Of a DNA stretch of 64,000 nt, positions 47,536 through 57,017 are shown in pieces (positions within the stretch are counted from its first letter, which is position 1; each line of letters starts with the position of its first letter). The stretch spans positions 27,627-91,626 of the forward strand of contig JAFGFG010000009.1 of NCBI GenBank assembly GCA_016931255.1, written 5' to 3'. Below the pieces are notes generated by a model that was not told the DNA's origin, did not search any database, and saw nothing but the letters and a program-made list of their open reading frames with translations. Made by a program: the position numbers and the translations under genes. Origin of the DNA: Candidatus Aenigmatarchaeota archaeon (GTDB taxonomy: Archaea; Aenigmatarchaeota; Aenigmatarchaeia; QMZP01; JAFGSV01).

Positions 47536-48399
47536 ATGAATATAAGAGAATATCTGATAGAGATCATAAGCGTTGTGATAGGTGCAGCCATAATCGCAGC
47601 CAATGTATTATTCTTTCCGTCTGTTATTCCTGAGGACATATTCGCAATCATCCAGCCAATTATGAACCTGATAGGAGCCCTGATAGCCATAGTGCCGCCT
47701 GTTCTCATAATATACGAGAGATACAAGGAGAACAAGGACATGGAGGCAAACTTCACTGTGTTCATATCAGACTTCACAGAGGCAATAGACTCGGGAATGA
47801 CACTTCCCATGGCACTGAAATACTGTGGCAACAGGGACTATGGAATTCTCACCAAGCACATAAAGAACATCACTTCACAGGTTGACTGGGGCGTACCTTT
47901 CAGGGAGGCACTCAGGCTGTTTTCAAAGAACGTAAAATCCCTTCCCATAAAGAGGGCAATAACAACCATAATAGAGACCTATAAGGTTGGCGGGAAGATT
48001 TCAGACACACTGAAGGCAGTTGGCGAGAGCCTGCTTGAGATAAACAAGATAAAGGCTGAGAGGTCTGTCTCTGTCCAGTCGCAGATACTGACATCGTACC
48101 TCATTTTCTTTGTTTTCATATTCATTCTCGTCATACTGCAGAGCTTCCTGATACCGGCACTCACACCAAAAGGTGATGTAACAGGCATCACATCGCTGAG
48201 TGGAACCAGTACCCCGGAGATGTTCCCTCCTGAGATATTCATAAACTTCATACTTGTGCAGGGATTCTTCGCAGGACTTGCAACAGGAAAGATGGCTGAA
48301 GGCTCTGTAATTGCTGGTATGAAGCATTCGATAGTTCTCATAGTCATAGGATACAGTATATTCTCAATAGCGGCGAATGTGCAGTTCAGCTTCATATGA
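47536..48399 (+). CDS. type II secretion F-domain (TadC/ArlJ-like) protein, subunit 2
   Basis: FTVFISDFTEAIDSGMTLPMALKYC... GspF-like domain; immediately follows subunit 1. Confidence 0.85.
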   Translation: MNIREYLIEIISVVIGAAIIAANVLFFPSVIPEDIFAIIQPIMNLIGALIAIVPPVLIIYERYKENKDMEANFTVFISDFTEAIDSGMTLPMALKYCGNRDYGILTKHIKNITSQVDWGVPFREALRLFSKNVKSLPIKRAITTIIETYKVGGKISDTLKAVGESLLEINKIKAERSVSVQSQILTSYLIFFVFIFILVILQSFLIPALTPKGDVTGITSLSGTSTPEMFPPEIFINFILVQGFFAGLATGKMAEGSVIAGMKHSIVLIVIGYSIFSIAANVQFSFI

Positions 48400-48429
48400 T
48401 ATTTAAGATTCTGAAAGGAAAACTATAAC

Positions 48430-48864
48430 ATGGTGCGGAAAGGGATATCACCAGTTGTGGCGGTTGTCATACTCATTGCGATTGCCGTTATGATAGGAGG
48501 CATGGTCTCTTCCTGGGTCAGTTCCTTCGTTACTGATAACACTGCTCATGACGACTGTGGTATAAAGACACTGTATTCCCTGAGTGATGCAACCATCAAT
48601 GAAACGAGCGGGGAAATAAAGCTCAAGCTCAAGAACATCGGGAGCCTTCCTGTCTACGGCTTCAGCATTGAGGTTGACAACGGAACCACATTCGGCGTCT
48701 TTGAAGCTACATATCCTGATGCCAACTATACAGTAAGCCCCGGTGAAACGCAGTACATAATAACCAACACGACTTACAATATCACCAATGTGGAAAAACT
48801 GACAGTCAAAACAGTCGCGTGTAGTGGTTATGCTCCGACGCACGCCAATATCGTAAATCTTTAA
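48430..48864 (+). CDS. archaeal type IV pilin
   Basis: MVRKGISPVVAVVILIAIAVMIGGMVSSWVSSF class III signal/pilin N-terminus. Confidence 0.88.
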   Translation: MVRKGISPVVAVVILIAIAVMIGGMVSSWVSSFVTDNTAHDDCGIKTLYSLSDATINETSGEIKLKLKNIGSLPVYGFSIEVDNGTTFGVFEATYPDANYTVSPGETQYIITNTTYNITNVEKLTVKTVACSGYAPTHANIVNL

Positions 48865-48899
48865 AAGCAGTTCGAATCAATAATAAAAAGGGTAGAGAA

Positions 48900-49334
48900 A
48901 TGAGAAAACAAAAAGGTATATCTCCACTGGTCGCAGTTATAATGCTTATAGCATTCACAATGATTGTTGCTGGTATTCTTGCAGGATGGGCAACACGTTT
49001 CGCCACCGAACAGAGGGCAACACTTGAGAAATGCGTCAGGGCAAATCTCGTAATCAAGAAGGCAATTTATGACACAGTTGACGGGAACGTGAGTCTCATG
49101 CTATACAATGCTGGCACAGTCCCTCTGAAGGATTTCATGGTTCAGGTTACTTATGACGACACAGGACCGCTCATGCCCGAAACATGGAATATACAGACCA
49201 CACTCGGAGCCAATGCTTTCGAAACATTCACGCACAATATCAGCAGTTCCAGCATAGAGTTTGTGGAAGTAAGGTCAATCGAGTGCCAGGGCGCTTATGA
49301 CCTTCTAAGAGGATACGACATTGTAATAAGCTGA
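48900..49334 (+). CDS. archaeal type IV pilin
   Basis: MRKQKGISPLVAVIMLIAFTMIVAGILAGWATRFATEQ. Confidence 0.88.
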   Translation: MRKQKGISPLVAVIMLIAFTMIVAGILAGWATRFATEQRATLEKCVRANLVIKKAIYDTVDGNVSLMLYNAGTVPLKDFMVQVTYDDTGPLMPETWNIQTTLGANAFETFTHNISSSSIEFVEVRSIECQGAYDLLRGYDIVIS

Positions 49335-49338
49335 AATC

Positions 49339-51045
49339 TCATACAGATTTGAGACCAGTGACAAAGCCTCTCAGTTTCTTGGATTTTGTCTTGGCTTCAT
49401 AAGGATGAATATCCTTCTTGACCCATTTCATGATGGTTTCAGGGTCTTTGTAGTACATGTGTATGAATTCAGCCACATTGTCGTACTTGGTGACATCATG
49501 TCTCTGCATCCATTCAAGAACCTTCTTTCTGTTCTGCAGTTCCTCTGTTATTTTCTGGTAGTTCATGCCCTTCTCGAATGATATCTTTCTGAGCAGTTCT
49601 GATTCGGATTTATGGTCTTCGAACTTGTCAGCAGCAGGGTCCCATGTGAAGCTTTTCAGCGTCTTTGCGCGCCCGGTTTCACTGTCAACGCTCTGTATCT
49701 CGACAACTTCCTTTATCCTTCTCGCTGACTCCCCCCTTTCCTTGGACTTTATCATGACTATCAGAAGGTCAAGTGATTCAACAAGGCTTGGGGATATCTC
49801 TATCGGCGGTGTTTCGAGCCTTTTTATGACATCCTCAACGGAACCGGCGTGTATTGTGCCTATGCTTGGGTGGCCGGATGCCATTCCCTGAAACATGACG
49901 TATGCCTCTTTTCCCCTGACCTCACCGACTATCACATAATCAGGGTTCTGCCTGAATGATTCCTTGAGAAGTTCGAAAAGCGTTACCTCGCCATACCTCA
50001 GTCCTGATGCATCAGGAACCCCGAATCCTGTCCTTGAGACAGCGGGAATCCAGTTTTCATGCGGAAGGTTAAGCTCTCTTGTGTCTTCTATTGAAACTAT
50101 CTTTGAACCAGGAGGTATGAAAAGCGTTATGGCGTTCAGGAGACTGGTCTTTCCGGTGCTGACACCGCCGCATGTGAGTATCGACACACCTGCCTGCATT
50201 ACAAGCCACATGTATGACATGACATCAGCGCTTGCTGTTCCAAGGTTCATCAGTTCAATTGGGGAAAGTGGGTACTTCCTGAACCTTCTTATGGAGAATG
50301 TTGGCCCTTTTGTGGTGACGTCTTTTGCAAGGGATGCCTGAACCCTTGACCCGTCAGGCAGCGAACCGTCCAGAAGCGGCCTCGCATAAGATATGTAACG
50401 TCCGCATCTCTCTGAGAGCTTTACCACGAAATTATTCAGCAGGTCTATGTCTTTGAAAGTAATATTGGTCTCCACTGAGCCAAATCTCTTGTGCACAACA
50501 AATATGGGGCTGTTTATTCCGTTACACCCTATGTCCTCTATGTAGGGATCGTGCATCATAGGTTCTATCTCATTCAGCCCTACAAAATCCCTGAATATGA
50601 AATACATCACATTTATGTACTGTTTGTTCGTCAGCTTCATGTTCTCATCAGAGATGATTATGTTTACTTTCTCCTCAAGATACTCGATTGTCTTTCCCTT
50701 TTCCCTGAGACCTGTGAGGTCAATATCTATCATCTCGACTATATCGGACTTTATCTTGGCCAGAATATCCTTCTCAACGATTGTCAGTTTGGGCTCCTTT
50801 ATTTCATAGAAGAGCATCTTCTTTTCCTTGTCCCATCTGATATTGGCAGAAGCAAGCGGCTGCAGTAACGGGTATGAAATATTGAGTTCGCGTGCATTCT
50901 TCACTTTCGGCAGTTCTATGAGGTAAGCAGGCTCGCTGATAAAGAATTTAGGATATTTCCTCTCATTTTCCTTATTGAACAAGTTTTTGATGTCTTTCAG
51001 TGATTTCACTTCTTTCAGAAACTTGAAATCAGCGAACGATACCAT
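49339..51045 (-). CDS. type II/IV secretion system ATPase (TadA/VirB11 family)
   Basis: GGVSTGKTSLLNAI, SIEDTRELNLPHENW, YVIVGEVRGKEAYVMFQGMASGH, GTIHAGSVEDVIKRLE. Confidence 0.92.
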   Translation of the reverse strand: MVSFADFKFLKEVKSLKDIKNLFNKENERKYPKFFISEPAYLIELPKVKNARELNISYPLLQPLASANIRWDKEKKMLFYEIKEPKLTIVEKDILAKIKSDIVEMIDIDLTGLREKGKTIEYLEEKVNIIISDENMKLTNKQYINVMYFIFRDFVGLNEIEPMMHDPYIEDIGCNGINSPIFVVHKRFGSVETNITFKDIDLLNNFVVKLSERCGRYISYARPLLDGSLPDGSRVQASLAKDVTTKGPTFSIRRFRKYPLSPIELMNLGTASADVMSYMWLVMQAGVSILTCGGVSTGKTSLLNAITLFIPPGSKIVSIEDTRELNLPHENWIPAVSRTGFGVPDASGLRYGEVTLFELLKESFRQNPDYVIVGEVRGKEAYVMFQGMASGHPSIGTIHAGSVEDVIKRLETPPIEISPSLVESLDLLIVMIKSKERGESARRIKEVVEIQSVDSETGRAKTLKSFTWDPAADKFEDHKSESELLRKISFEKGMNYQKITEELQNRKKVLEWMQRHDVTKYDNVAEFIHMYYKDPETIMKWVKKDIHPYEAKTKSKKLRGFVTGLKSV

Positions 51046-51047
51046 AG

Positions 51048-51311
51048 TTACCTTTTCTTTCTTCTAACGATGTGCCTGTGCCTTGCGCAGCCCGGGCAAG
51101 CATGCATTTTGTTGCTCAGCAGTGATATTCCTCTTCCCCTGTTGCCAAGCTCTTCCTTCAGTTGCGGGTCAGTTATCCTGAAGCCTCGTACAACTGTGAA
51201 TGTCTTGTATTTCGGGACCTTTGTGCCACAGAATGTGCATGTAACAGTACTTTCCTTTCCTCTTCCCTTTCCGTGTTTCCATCCTCTTGTATATCCCTTG
51301 TTTACTGGCAT
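51048..51311 (-). CDS. ribosomal protein eS26-like zinc-binding protein
   Basis: CTFCGTKVPKYKTFTVVRGFR ... KMHACPGCARHRHIVRRKKR, S26e-like two-CxxC arrangement. Confidence 0.65.
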   Translation of the reverse strand: MPVNKGYTRGWKHGKGRGKESTVTCTFCGTKVPKYKTFTVVRGFRITDPQLKEELGNRGRGISLLSNKMHACPGCARHRHIVRRKKR

Positions 51312-51378
51312 TTTTCCACCTCTTAAACTGTTAATTCTCATTTATTATAAGTGCATATCTTTATTACTTTCGGTTTTT

Positions 51379-52785
51379 TCAGCCCTTTATCACGCCAACA
51401 GGCTCAAACCTTGCCACCTTGGTGCTTATATCAGCTCCGTGAACAGAATCCACAACTGCCTCTACATCCTTGTATGCAAGAGGGGCTTCCTCTGCAAGGC
51501 TCTTGGGATTGGGGCTTTTCGTCTCAATGCCTCTGCTTGAAAGCTCGTCCTTTATTTTCCCGCCCCAGAATTTCTTTATTGCAGCGTGCCTGCTCATGGC
51601 CCTTCCGGCTCCGTGTGCTGATGAGCCGAATGTCTTGATGAGCGCATTCTCAGTTCCCTGGAGAAGGTAAGAGCTTGTTCCCATGCTGCCTGCTATTATC
51701 ACAGGCTTGCCCGGATATGAGCGTGTTGCGCCCTTCCTGTGAACATAAAGCTTCCTCTTCTTTCCGTCTATCTTGAATTCCTCGAGTTTGACTATGTTGT
51801 GGGCTATCGCATAGAGTGTATCCATTCCCATCTCTTCCCATGTCCTTCCGAATACCTTTTCGAATACTTCCCTTATCCATTTCGTCATGACAGCCCTGTT
51901 GGTGAACGAGAAGTTGACAGCTGCCTGCATTGCAGCGAAGAAGTCCTGGCCTTCATCTGAATTGGCGGGTGCGCATGCAAGCTGCTTGTCCGGAAGCCAT
52001 ATGCCGTATTTCTTGACAGCCTGCTCCTGTATCTTCAGGTAGTCAGAAGCCACCTGATGGCCGAGGCCCCTTGATCCGCAGTGAAGCATTATCATTGTCT
52101 GATTCTTTTTTTCCAGACCCCATCTTGTTGCAGCATCTTTATCGATAATATCCGTTACCTTTTGCACCTCAATGAAGTGATTGCCCGCGCCAAGTGTTCC
52201 CAGTTGCGGCGCTCCTCTTTTTTTGGCCATGTCAGATACTTTCGACGGGTCAGCACCTGCCATCATGCCTCCTTCCTCCGTGGCAGCCTTGTCAGCTTTC
52301 GTAGCATAACCATTATCAATCGCCCAGTCGACACCTCTGGAAAGTACTTCGTCCAGCTGGTCAGCTGACAGCCTGAGCTTCCCCTTTCCGCCAACACCAA
52401 CAGGTATCTTCGTGAAGAGCTCGTTAACAAGTTCTTTCTGGCGTTTTTTTACTTCAATGCATGACAGGTTGGTTTTTATCAGGTTTATGCCGCAGTTTAT
52501 ATCAAATCCGCAGAGGCCGGCTGATATTATGCCTTCATTGACATCGAAAGCGGAAGCAGCTCCCATTGGCAGACCATAGCCCCAGTGCATGTCAGGGAGG
52601 CCTACAACAGGAGAAATGACTCCTGGAAGGCATGCCACGTTGGTCAGCTGCTCAACAGCTGCATCCTCTATTGCATTAAGTATCTTCTCATTGGCTATTA
52701 TCATGGCGTCAACCTTCATTTCCTTTCTCACGGATTTCGGCAGCCTCCATTCAAATTCATTGACCTTTTCAAGCTTTTCCTTCAT
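51379..52785 (-). CDS. rtcB: RNA-splicing ligase RtcB
   Basis: GVISPVVGLPDMHWGYGLPMGAASAFD, GFDINCGINL, GTLGAGNHFIEVQ, HCGSRGLGHQ, HGAGRAMSR. Confidence 0.97.
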   Translation of the reverse strand: MKEKLEKVNEFEWRLPKSVRKEMKVDAMIIANEKILNAIEDAAVEQLTNVACLPGVISPVVGLPDMHWGYGLPMGAASAFDVNEGIISAGLCGFDINCGINLIKTNLSCIEVKKRQKELVNELFTKIPVGVGGKGKLRLSADQLDEVLSRGVDWAIDNGYATKADKAATEEGGMMAGADPSKVSDMAKKRGAPQLGTLGAGNHFIEVQKVTDIIDKDAATRWGLEKKNQTMIMLHCGSRGLGHQVASDYLKIQEQAVKKYGIWLPDKQLACAPANSDEGQDFFAAMQAAVNFSFTNRAVMTKWIREVFEKVFGRTWEEMGMDTLYAIAHNIVKLEEFKIDGKKRKLYVHRKGATRSYPGKPVIIAGSMGTSSYLLQGTENALIKTFGSSAHGAGRAMSRHAAIKKFWGGKIKDELSSRGIETKSPNPKSLAEEAPLAYKDVEAVVDSVHGADISTKVARFEPVGVIKG

Positions 52786-52795
52786 AAAATCACCA

Positions 52796-53209
52796 TCATA
52801 TGTCAAGGCTCACCCTTGTCATGTAACCTTCCTTAGTTTTCTCGAACTTATATTTGTAGTATGTTACAGCCTTGACAACTGTCTCTCCCATTTCAGCTTC
52901 CATATCCTCGCCGAAAATAGAAGCCTTCAGATGAGTGTTGTCTATCTCCCGGATTTCAAACTTCGAGAAGAACATGGACTCTATGTCTACGAGCCCTATC
53001 AGTTCCTGAAGCCAGTTTATCATAAGTTCTGCAGTGTCATTCGCAGTGACCTCCACATTGAGTTTTTTCCCGGTTTTTATGTCATCGACCCTGCATATTA
53101 CAGTGAACATTGCTGATGCTGCATTCTCGAACACTTCCTTCAGTGTCTTTCCATACGCCTCGAACATCACATCGGATGTCAGGTCGTCTATGATTCTGTA
53201 TTTCTTCAT
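52796..53209 (-). CDS. archease (RtcB co-factor)
   Basis: MKKYRIIDDLTSDVMFEAYGKTLKEVFENAASAMFTVICR; directly upstream of rtcB. Confidence 0.9.
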   Translation of the reverse strand: MKKYRIIDDLTSDVMFEAYGKTLKEVFENAASAMFTVICRVDDIKTGKKLNVEVTANDTAELMINWLQELIGLVDIESMFFSKFEIREIDNTHLKASIFGEDMEAEMGETVVKAVTYYKYKFEKTKEGYMTRVSLDI

Positions 53210-53275
53210 ATTCACACCATCTTCATTTACTCATTTTTTGTATACCCATTTATTTAAGCGGTCTTATAATTATTT

Positions 53276-54034
53276 ATGGTCGATCTTGTTAACGGGCCGG
53301 AAATGGGGCCGAGAGAAGTGAAAATAGGTTCCGGCAGGGTAAAGACGGGGATACCCGGGCTGGATGAAATAACTAATGGCGGAATTCCTGAGGGACATAC
53401 AGTCCTTATCTCAGGCACAGCCGGCACAGGGAAGACCATACTCTGCAGCCAGTATCTTTATCAGGGCGTGACCAGATACAAGGAGCCTGGTGTCTATCTC
53501 TCGTTTGAGGAGTCAACTGAATCCATAAAGAGGAATGCGCTGAATTTCGGAATGGATTTCGCTGCGCTTGAAGCAAGCAAGAAGTTCAGGTTCGTCACCT
53601 ATGACCCGTACCACATAGATGACATAGGAACCCATCTTGAGTCCACCATAAGGGAAATAGGCGCAAAAAGAGTGGCTATAGACTCCATATCAGCGCTTAA
53701 TTTCTACATGAGAGAGGGCACGAACTTCAGGAGAGTCCTGCTGAATATCAGCAATGCGCTGAAAAAGATGAAATGCACCACATTCCTGATATCCGAGATA
53801 GTCGCGGGAACCCAGGGACTCTCAAGGAACGGACTCGAAGAATTCATAGCAGATGCCGCTCTTGTGCTTTACTACAACAGGATTGATTCTTCATTCTCCA
53901 GAGCCATACAGGTCTGGAAGATGCGTGGCACTTCTCATTCCGAGAGTCTCCATCCATACAAGATAACAAAAGAAGGCATAAACATATACTCGAGCGAAGA
54001 GGCATTCGTTGACATGAAGCACAGGCTCGGGTAA
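53276..54034 (+). CDS. KaiC-domain (archaeal single-domain KaiC-like) ATPase
   Basis: VKTGIPGLDEITNGGIPEGHTVLISGTAGTGKTILCSQYLYQG; YLSFEES. Confidence 0.9.
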   Translation: MVDLVNGPEMGPREVKIGSGRVKTGIPGLDEITNGGIPEGHTVLISGTAGTGKTILCSQYLYQGVTRYKEPGVYLSFEESTESIKRNALNFGMDFAALEASKKFRFVTYDPYHIDDIGTHLESTIREIGAKRVAIDSISALNFYMREGTNFRRVLLNISNALKKMKCTTFLISEIVAGTQGLSRNGLEEFIADAALVLYYNRIDSSFSRAIQVWKMRGTSHSESLHPYKITKEGINIYSSEEAFVDMKHRLG

Positions 54035-54140
54035 GATATTAAGATGATTCTCTGATGAATCTACCGGAAGATATCCTAAGAAAGCAAATATACATTCTGC
54101 TATTGAGTGCATAAGAAAATAAATGTAAATCCCGCAGGAT

Positions 54141-54401
54141 TCACACTATGTCATTTTCACTGACAATTATGAAGTCGCCTACGGATTTTACCGCTGAAAA
54201 CGGAACAAGAATCCTGTTCTTGTCATCCTGCCTGAGATTCAGGTCTGATATATTTGTGGTTGGCTCGACAAGCACGAGGTTTATGAGCTCACCAGACTCT
54301 ATGATGTAGTCCAGGTCGCCTACGACACCAAACTTCTTCCCTGACTCTTCAGAAATCAGAATTTTCCCTACAAGGTCTTTGCTTCTTACCCTTTCATCCA
54401 T
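54141..54401 (-). CDS. PRC-barrel domain protein
   Basis: LVGKILISEESGKKFGVVGDLDYIIESGELINLVLVEP. Confidence 0.8.
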   Translation of the reverse strand: MDERVRSKDLVGKILISEESGKKFGVVGDLDYIIESGELINLVLVEPTTNISDLNLRQDDKNRILVPFSAVKSVGDFIIVSENDIV

Positions 54402-54450
54402 TTTAACACCTTAACTTATTGCTTAATATAGATAAAAACTATTTAAAAAT

Positions 54451-55536
54451 CTATGCTTCAATGAACATAGTCTGGAACTTCGGATTAATCCTGTATTTGA
54501 ATGCCTTCCCCTTTCTCTCCCTTATAACCATCTTGTCCTTCATGAGTCTCCTGAGGATGTTGTTCACAGACCTTATGGCATTCCCTGCGTCATTGTACTC
54601 CTTGGGGTCCATCTGCTTCACTACCTGCGTCGGTGTCATACCGTCGCCCTTTGAAAGTATCTCAAGGATACTCCTCTGCCTGTAGGGAAGCTCGTCAACA
54701 CTCTGCATTGTTTCTCTTGAAGGCTTCTCTGACACGATGTCCTTCAGGAAGTCTGTGTCTATTGATGAGATGTTCTTCCCGATGGCATCTTTCACGAGGT
54801 CATTCGAGACCCTGAGAACCTCCCTCGGGAATCCGCTTGTCCTGTCGTATATGTATCGGACGCTGCTGGATGTGAACGGTTTCACATCTTCACCACCCAC
54901 CCATTCTATCCTCCTCTTTATCAGTTCTCTTGTCTCTGCTGATGTAAGGTTTGTCAGTTCAACACGGTTCTCTATCCTTCTTCTGAATGTTTCAAGTTCT
55001 TCCATAAGTCTCTTTTCAAAGACCGGAAGACCTCCCATTACAAGTGAAAGGTTGTCTATCTGGTCTGTGAGGGTCCTTAACCATTCAAGTGATTCTCTTG
55101 TTGACTCGTGACATTCATCCACAAGGAGAAGAAGCCTATTTCCCTTGGACCTTTTGTTTATCCAGTCCCCTACTTCGTATATTGTTATATTATTTATCTC
55201 AGAACGCATGAAAAGCCTTCTGAAGAATCCAGGCTTAACAATCTCGGTGAATATCTTCTTCCATCCTTCAGGGTCATTGGGAGGTTTTGGTACATAGAAA
55301 ACCCTTCCATAGCCCTGAATCTTGTTGATGACATTCTTCATCATTGTTGTCTTTCCGGAGCCGGTTGGCCCCAGTATAAGTGAAAACTTGCATCCATTTG
55401 AGAGGTTCTCTATAAGCGAACGCATCTCACTTTCATATCCTACAAAAAGATCAGGCAGTATCTTGAATACAAACGGGTTTCCTTCCCATCCAAACAACTT
55501 CATATATTTTTCACTTGAGTATGATTCTTCATTCAT
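54451..55536 (-). CDS. AAA+ ATPase (ExeA/TniB/Orc-like) with C-terminal winged helix
   Basis: LILGPTGSGKTTMMKNVINK, LLLLVDECHE, C-terminal wHTH VNNILRRLMKDKMVIRERKGKAFKYRINP. Confidence 0.75.
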   Translation of the reverse strand: MNEESYSSEKYMKLFGWEGNPFVFKILPDLFVGYESEMRSLIENLSNGCKFSLILGPTGSGKTTMMKNVINKIQGYGRVFYVPKPPNDPEGWKKIFTEIVKPGFFRRLFMRSEINNITIYEVGDWINKRSKGNRLLLLVDECHESTRESLEWLRTLTDQIDNLSLVMGGLPVFEKRLMEELETFRRRIENRVELTNLTSAETRELIKRRIEWVGGEDVKPFTSSSVRYIYDRTSGFPREVLRVSNDLVKDAIGKNISSIDTDFLKDIVSEKPSRETMQSVDELPYRQRSILEILSKGDGMTPTQVVKQMDPKEYNDAGNAIRSVNNILRRLMKDKMVIRERKGKAFKYRINPKFQTMFIEA

Positions 55537-55591
55537 AGTTTCACATATTTATCAGTAGGTTTTATAAGCTTTTTTCACGTTTAGTTAAACA

Positions 55592-55954
55592 ATGAATGAA
55601 CATCAGATAACACGGGTTTCTGTGGTGTTTTCAATTCTTAGTGTAGTCGCTATATACCTGTTATCAATTTCGGTTCCTGTCAAAGATATTAGTGTATGCC
55701 AGCTGGATTATTCAATGAAAGGCAGCAGCGTGAAGTTGTCGGGAACTGTCACAGAGACATACGTGAATGAAGGTAATGTATTCTTCACATTATCTGACAG
55801 AGGATGTGAAACAAGGATTGTTCTGTGGTCAAATATGGCTGATGAAGAAAGCTCAGGAATCTCCGACGGTAATAATATTATGGTCACCGGGATGGTAGAT
55901 TCATACAGGGGCGAACTGGAGATAATAGCAAAAGACGTGAAAACAATTGAATAG
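55592..55954 (+). CDS. TM-anchored OB-fold protein
   Basis: N-terminal TM VVFSILSVVAIYLLSI followed by OB-fold SSVKLSGTVTETYVNEGNVFFTLSDRGCETRIVLW...GMVDSYRGELEIIAKDV. Confidence 0.72.
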   Translation: MNEHQITRVSVVFSILSVVAIYLLSISVPVKDISVCQLDYSMKGSSVKLSGTVTETYVNEGNVFFTLSDRGCETRIVLWSNMADEESSGISDGNNIMVTGMVDSYRGELEIIAKDVKTIE

Positions 55955-55959
55955 TCTGT

Positions 55960-56991
55960 TCAGAAATACTTACCAGCAGACTCAACCAACTTCACGCCCA
56001 ACTTCACGCAATCTTCAATTGTCTTTATGTCTGCAACTTCAACAGGGGTGTGTATGTATCTCACAGGAACTGTGAGTGCCCCTGATGGTATGCCTTCCCT
56101 TATAATTGATGCAACAGAAGCATCTGTTGCCCCGCCTGACATCACATCGAACTGCAGCTTTATCTTGTTCTTTTCAGCAGTTTCCTTGACCCATTTCTTT
56201 ACCTGCGGATGAATGACACTCATCGCATCCTTGATGTCAAGTGCAGGTCCGTCGGACATCTTTATGGGAACTTCAGTCTCGTTTATGCCGGGAACATCAC
56301 CTGCTATTCCTGTGTCTATTGCAAGCATTGCATCAGGATTTATGCTGAATGCAGAACCCCTCACACCTATGAGACCTATTTCCTCTTTCACGGTTCCCAC
56401 AAGATAGACTGTTCCCTTGAATTTCTTCAGCGATTTGGCAATTTCTATCAGCGAAAGGCAGCCTATCCTGTTGTCAAATCCCTGGCCTGTAACCTTTGAT
56501 CCTATGAGGTTTTCGAGTGTTCCGTGAACTGTTATGAAATCTCCGATTCCTATTCCGGCCTTCTTCACGTCATCTTCATTTGAAGCACCGACATCTATGA
56601 AGAGCTCTTTCATTTTGAATGGCTTCTTTCCTTCATCTTTTTCCTGTATGTGAGGAGGTTTCGAGCCTATGACACCGAAAACAGAACCTTTTTCTCCATG
56701 TATTTTTACCTTCAGCGTAGGCAGTATCCTTTCGTCCCAGCCTCCAATCTTCTCGAATGAGATGAAACCTTCCTTGCTGATGTACTTAACTATAAGACCT
56801 ATTGTGTCCATATGTGCTGCTAACATTATCTTCGGTGATCCATTTCCTTTTCGGGCTATAAGGTTTCCGACTTTGTCAATCTTCACGTCATTTACATGTG
56901 GCTTTATTTCCTTGTGAATGATGTTCCGTATGTTATCCTCGTACCCGCTTATTGAATCGGCTTCCACAAGCTTTTTCAGCAATTCCTTCAT
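55960..56991 (-). CDS. M42-family aminopeptidase
   Basis: MLAAHMDTIGLIVKYISKEGFISFEKIGGWD, GFDNRIGCLSLIE, GTVKEEIGLIGVRGSA. Confidence 0.92.
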   Translation of the reverse strand: MKELLKKLVEADSISGYEDNIRNIIHKEIKPHVNDVKIDKVGNLIARKGNGSPKIMLAAHMDTIGLIVKYISKEGFISFEKIGGWDERILPTLKVKIHGEKGSVFGVIGSKPPHIQEKDEGKKPFKMKELFIDVGASNEDDVKKAGIGIGDFITVHGTLENLIGSKVTGQGFDNRIGCLSLIEIAKSLKKFKGTVYLVGTVKEEIGLIGVRGSAFSINPDAMLAIDTGIAGDVPGINETEVPIKMSDGPALDIKDAMSVIHPQVKKWVKETAEKNKIKLQFDVMSGGATDASVASIIREGIPSGALTVPVRYIHTPVEVADIKTIEDCVKLGVKLVESAGKYF

Positions 56992-57017
56992 TTTATCACC
57001 TTATGCTATAATTTGGT

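Noticed and set aside
54055-54114. 19-aa ORF MNLPEDILRKQIYILLLSA between the KaiC-like and PRC-barrel genes
   Set aside because: Too short and without clear initiation signals or composition bias.
54451-55536. TniB/MuB-like ATPase considered as evidence for a transposon
   Set aside because: No transposase, terminal inverted repeats or target duplications seen around it.
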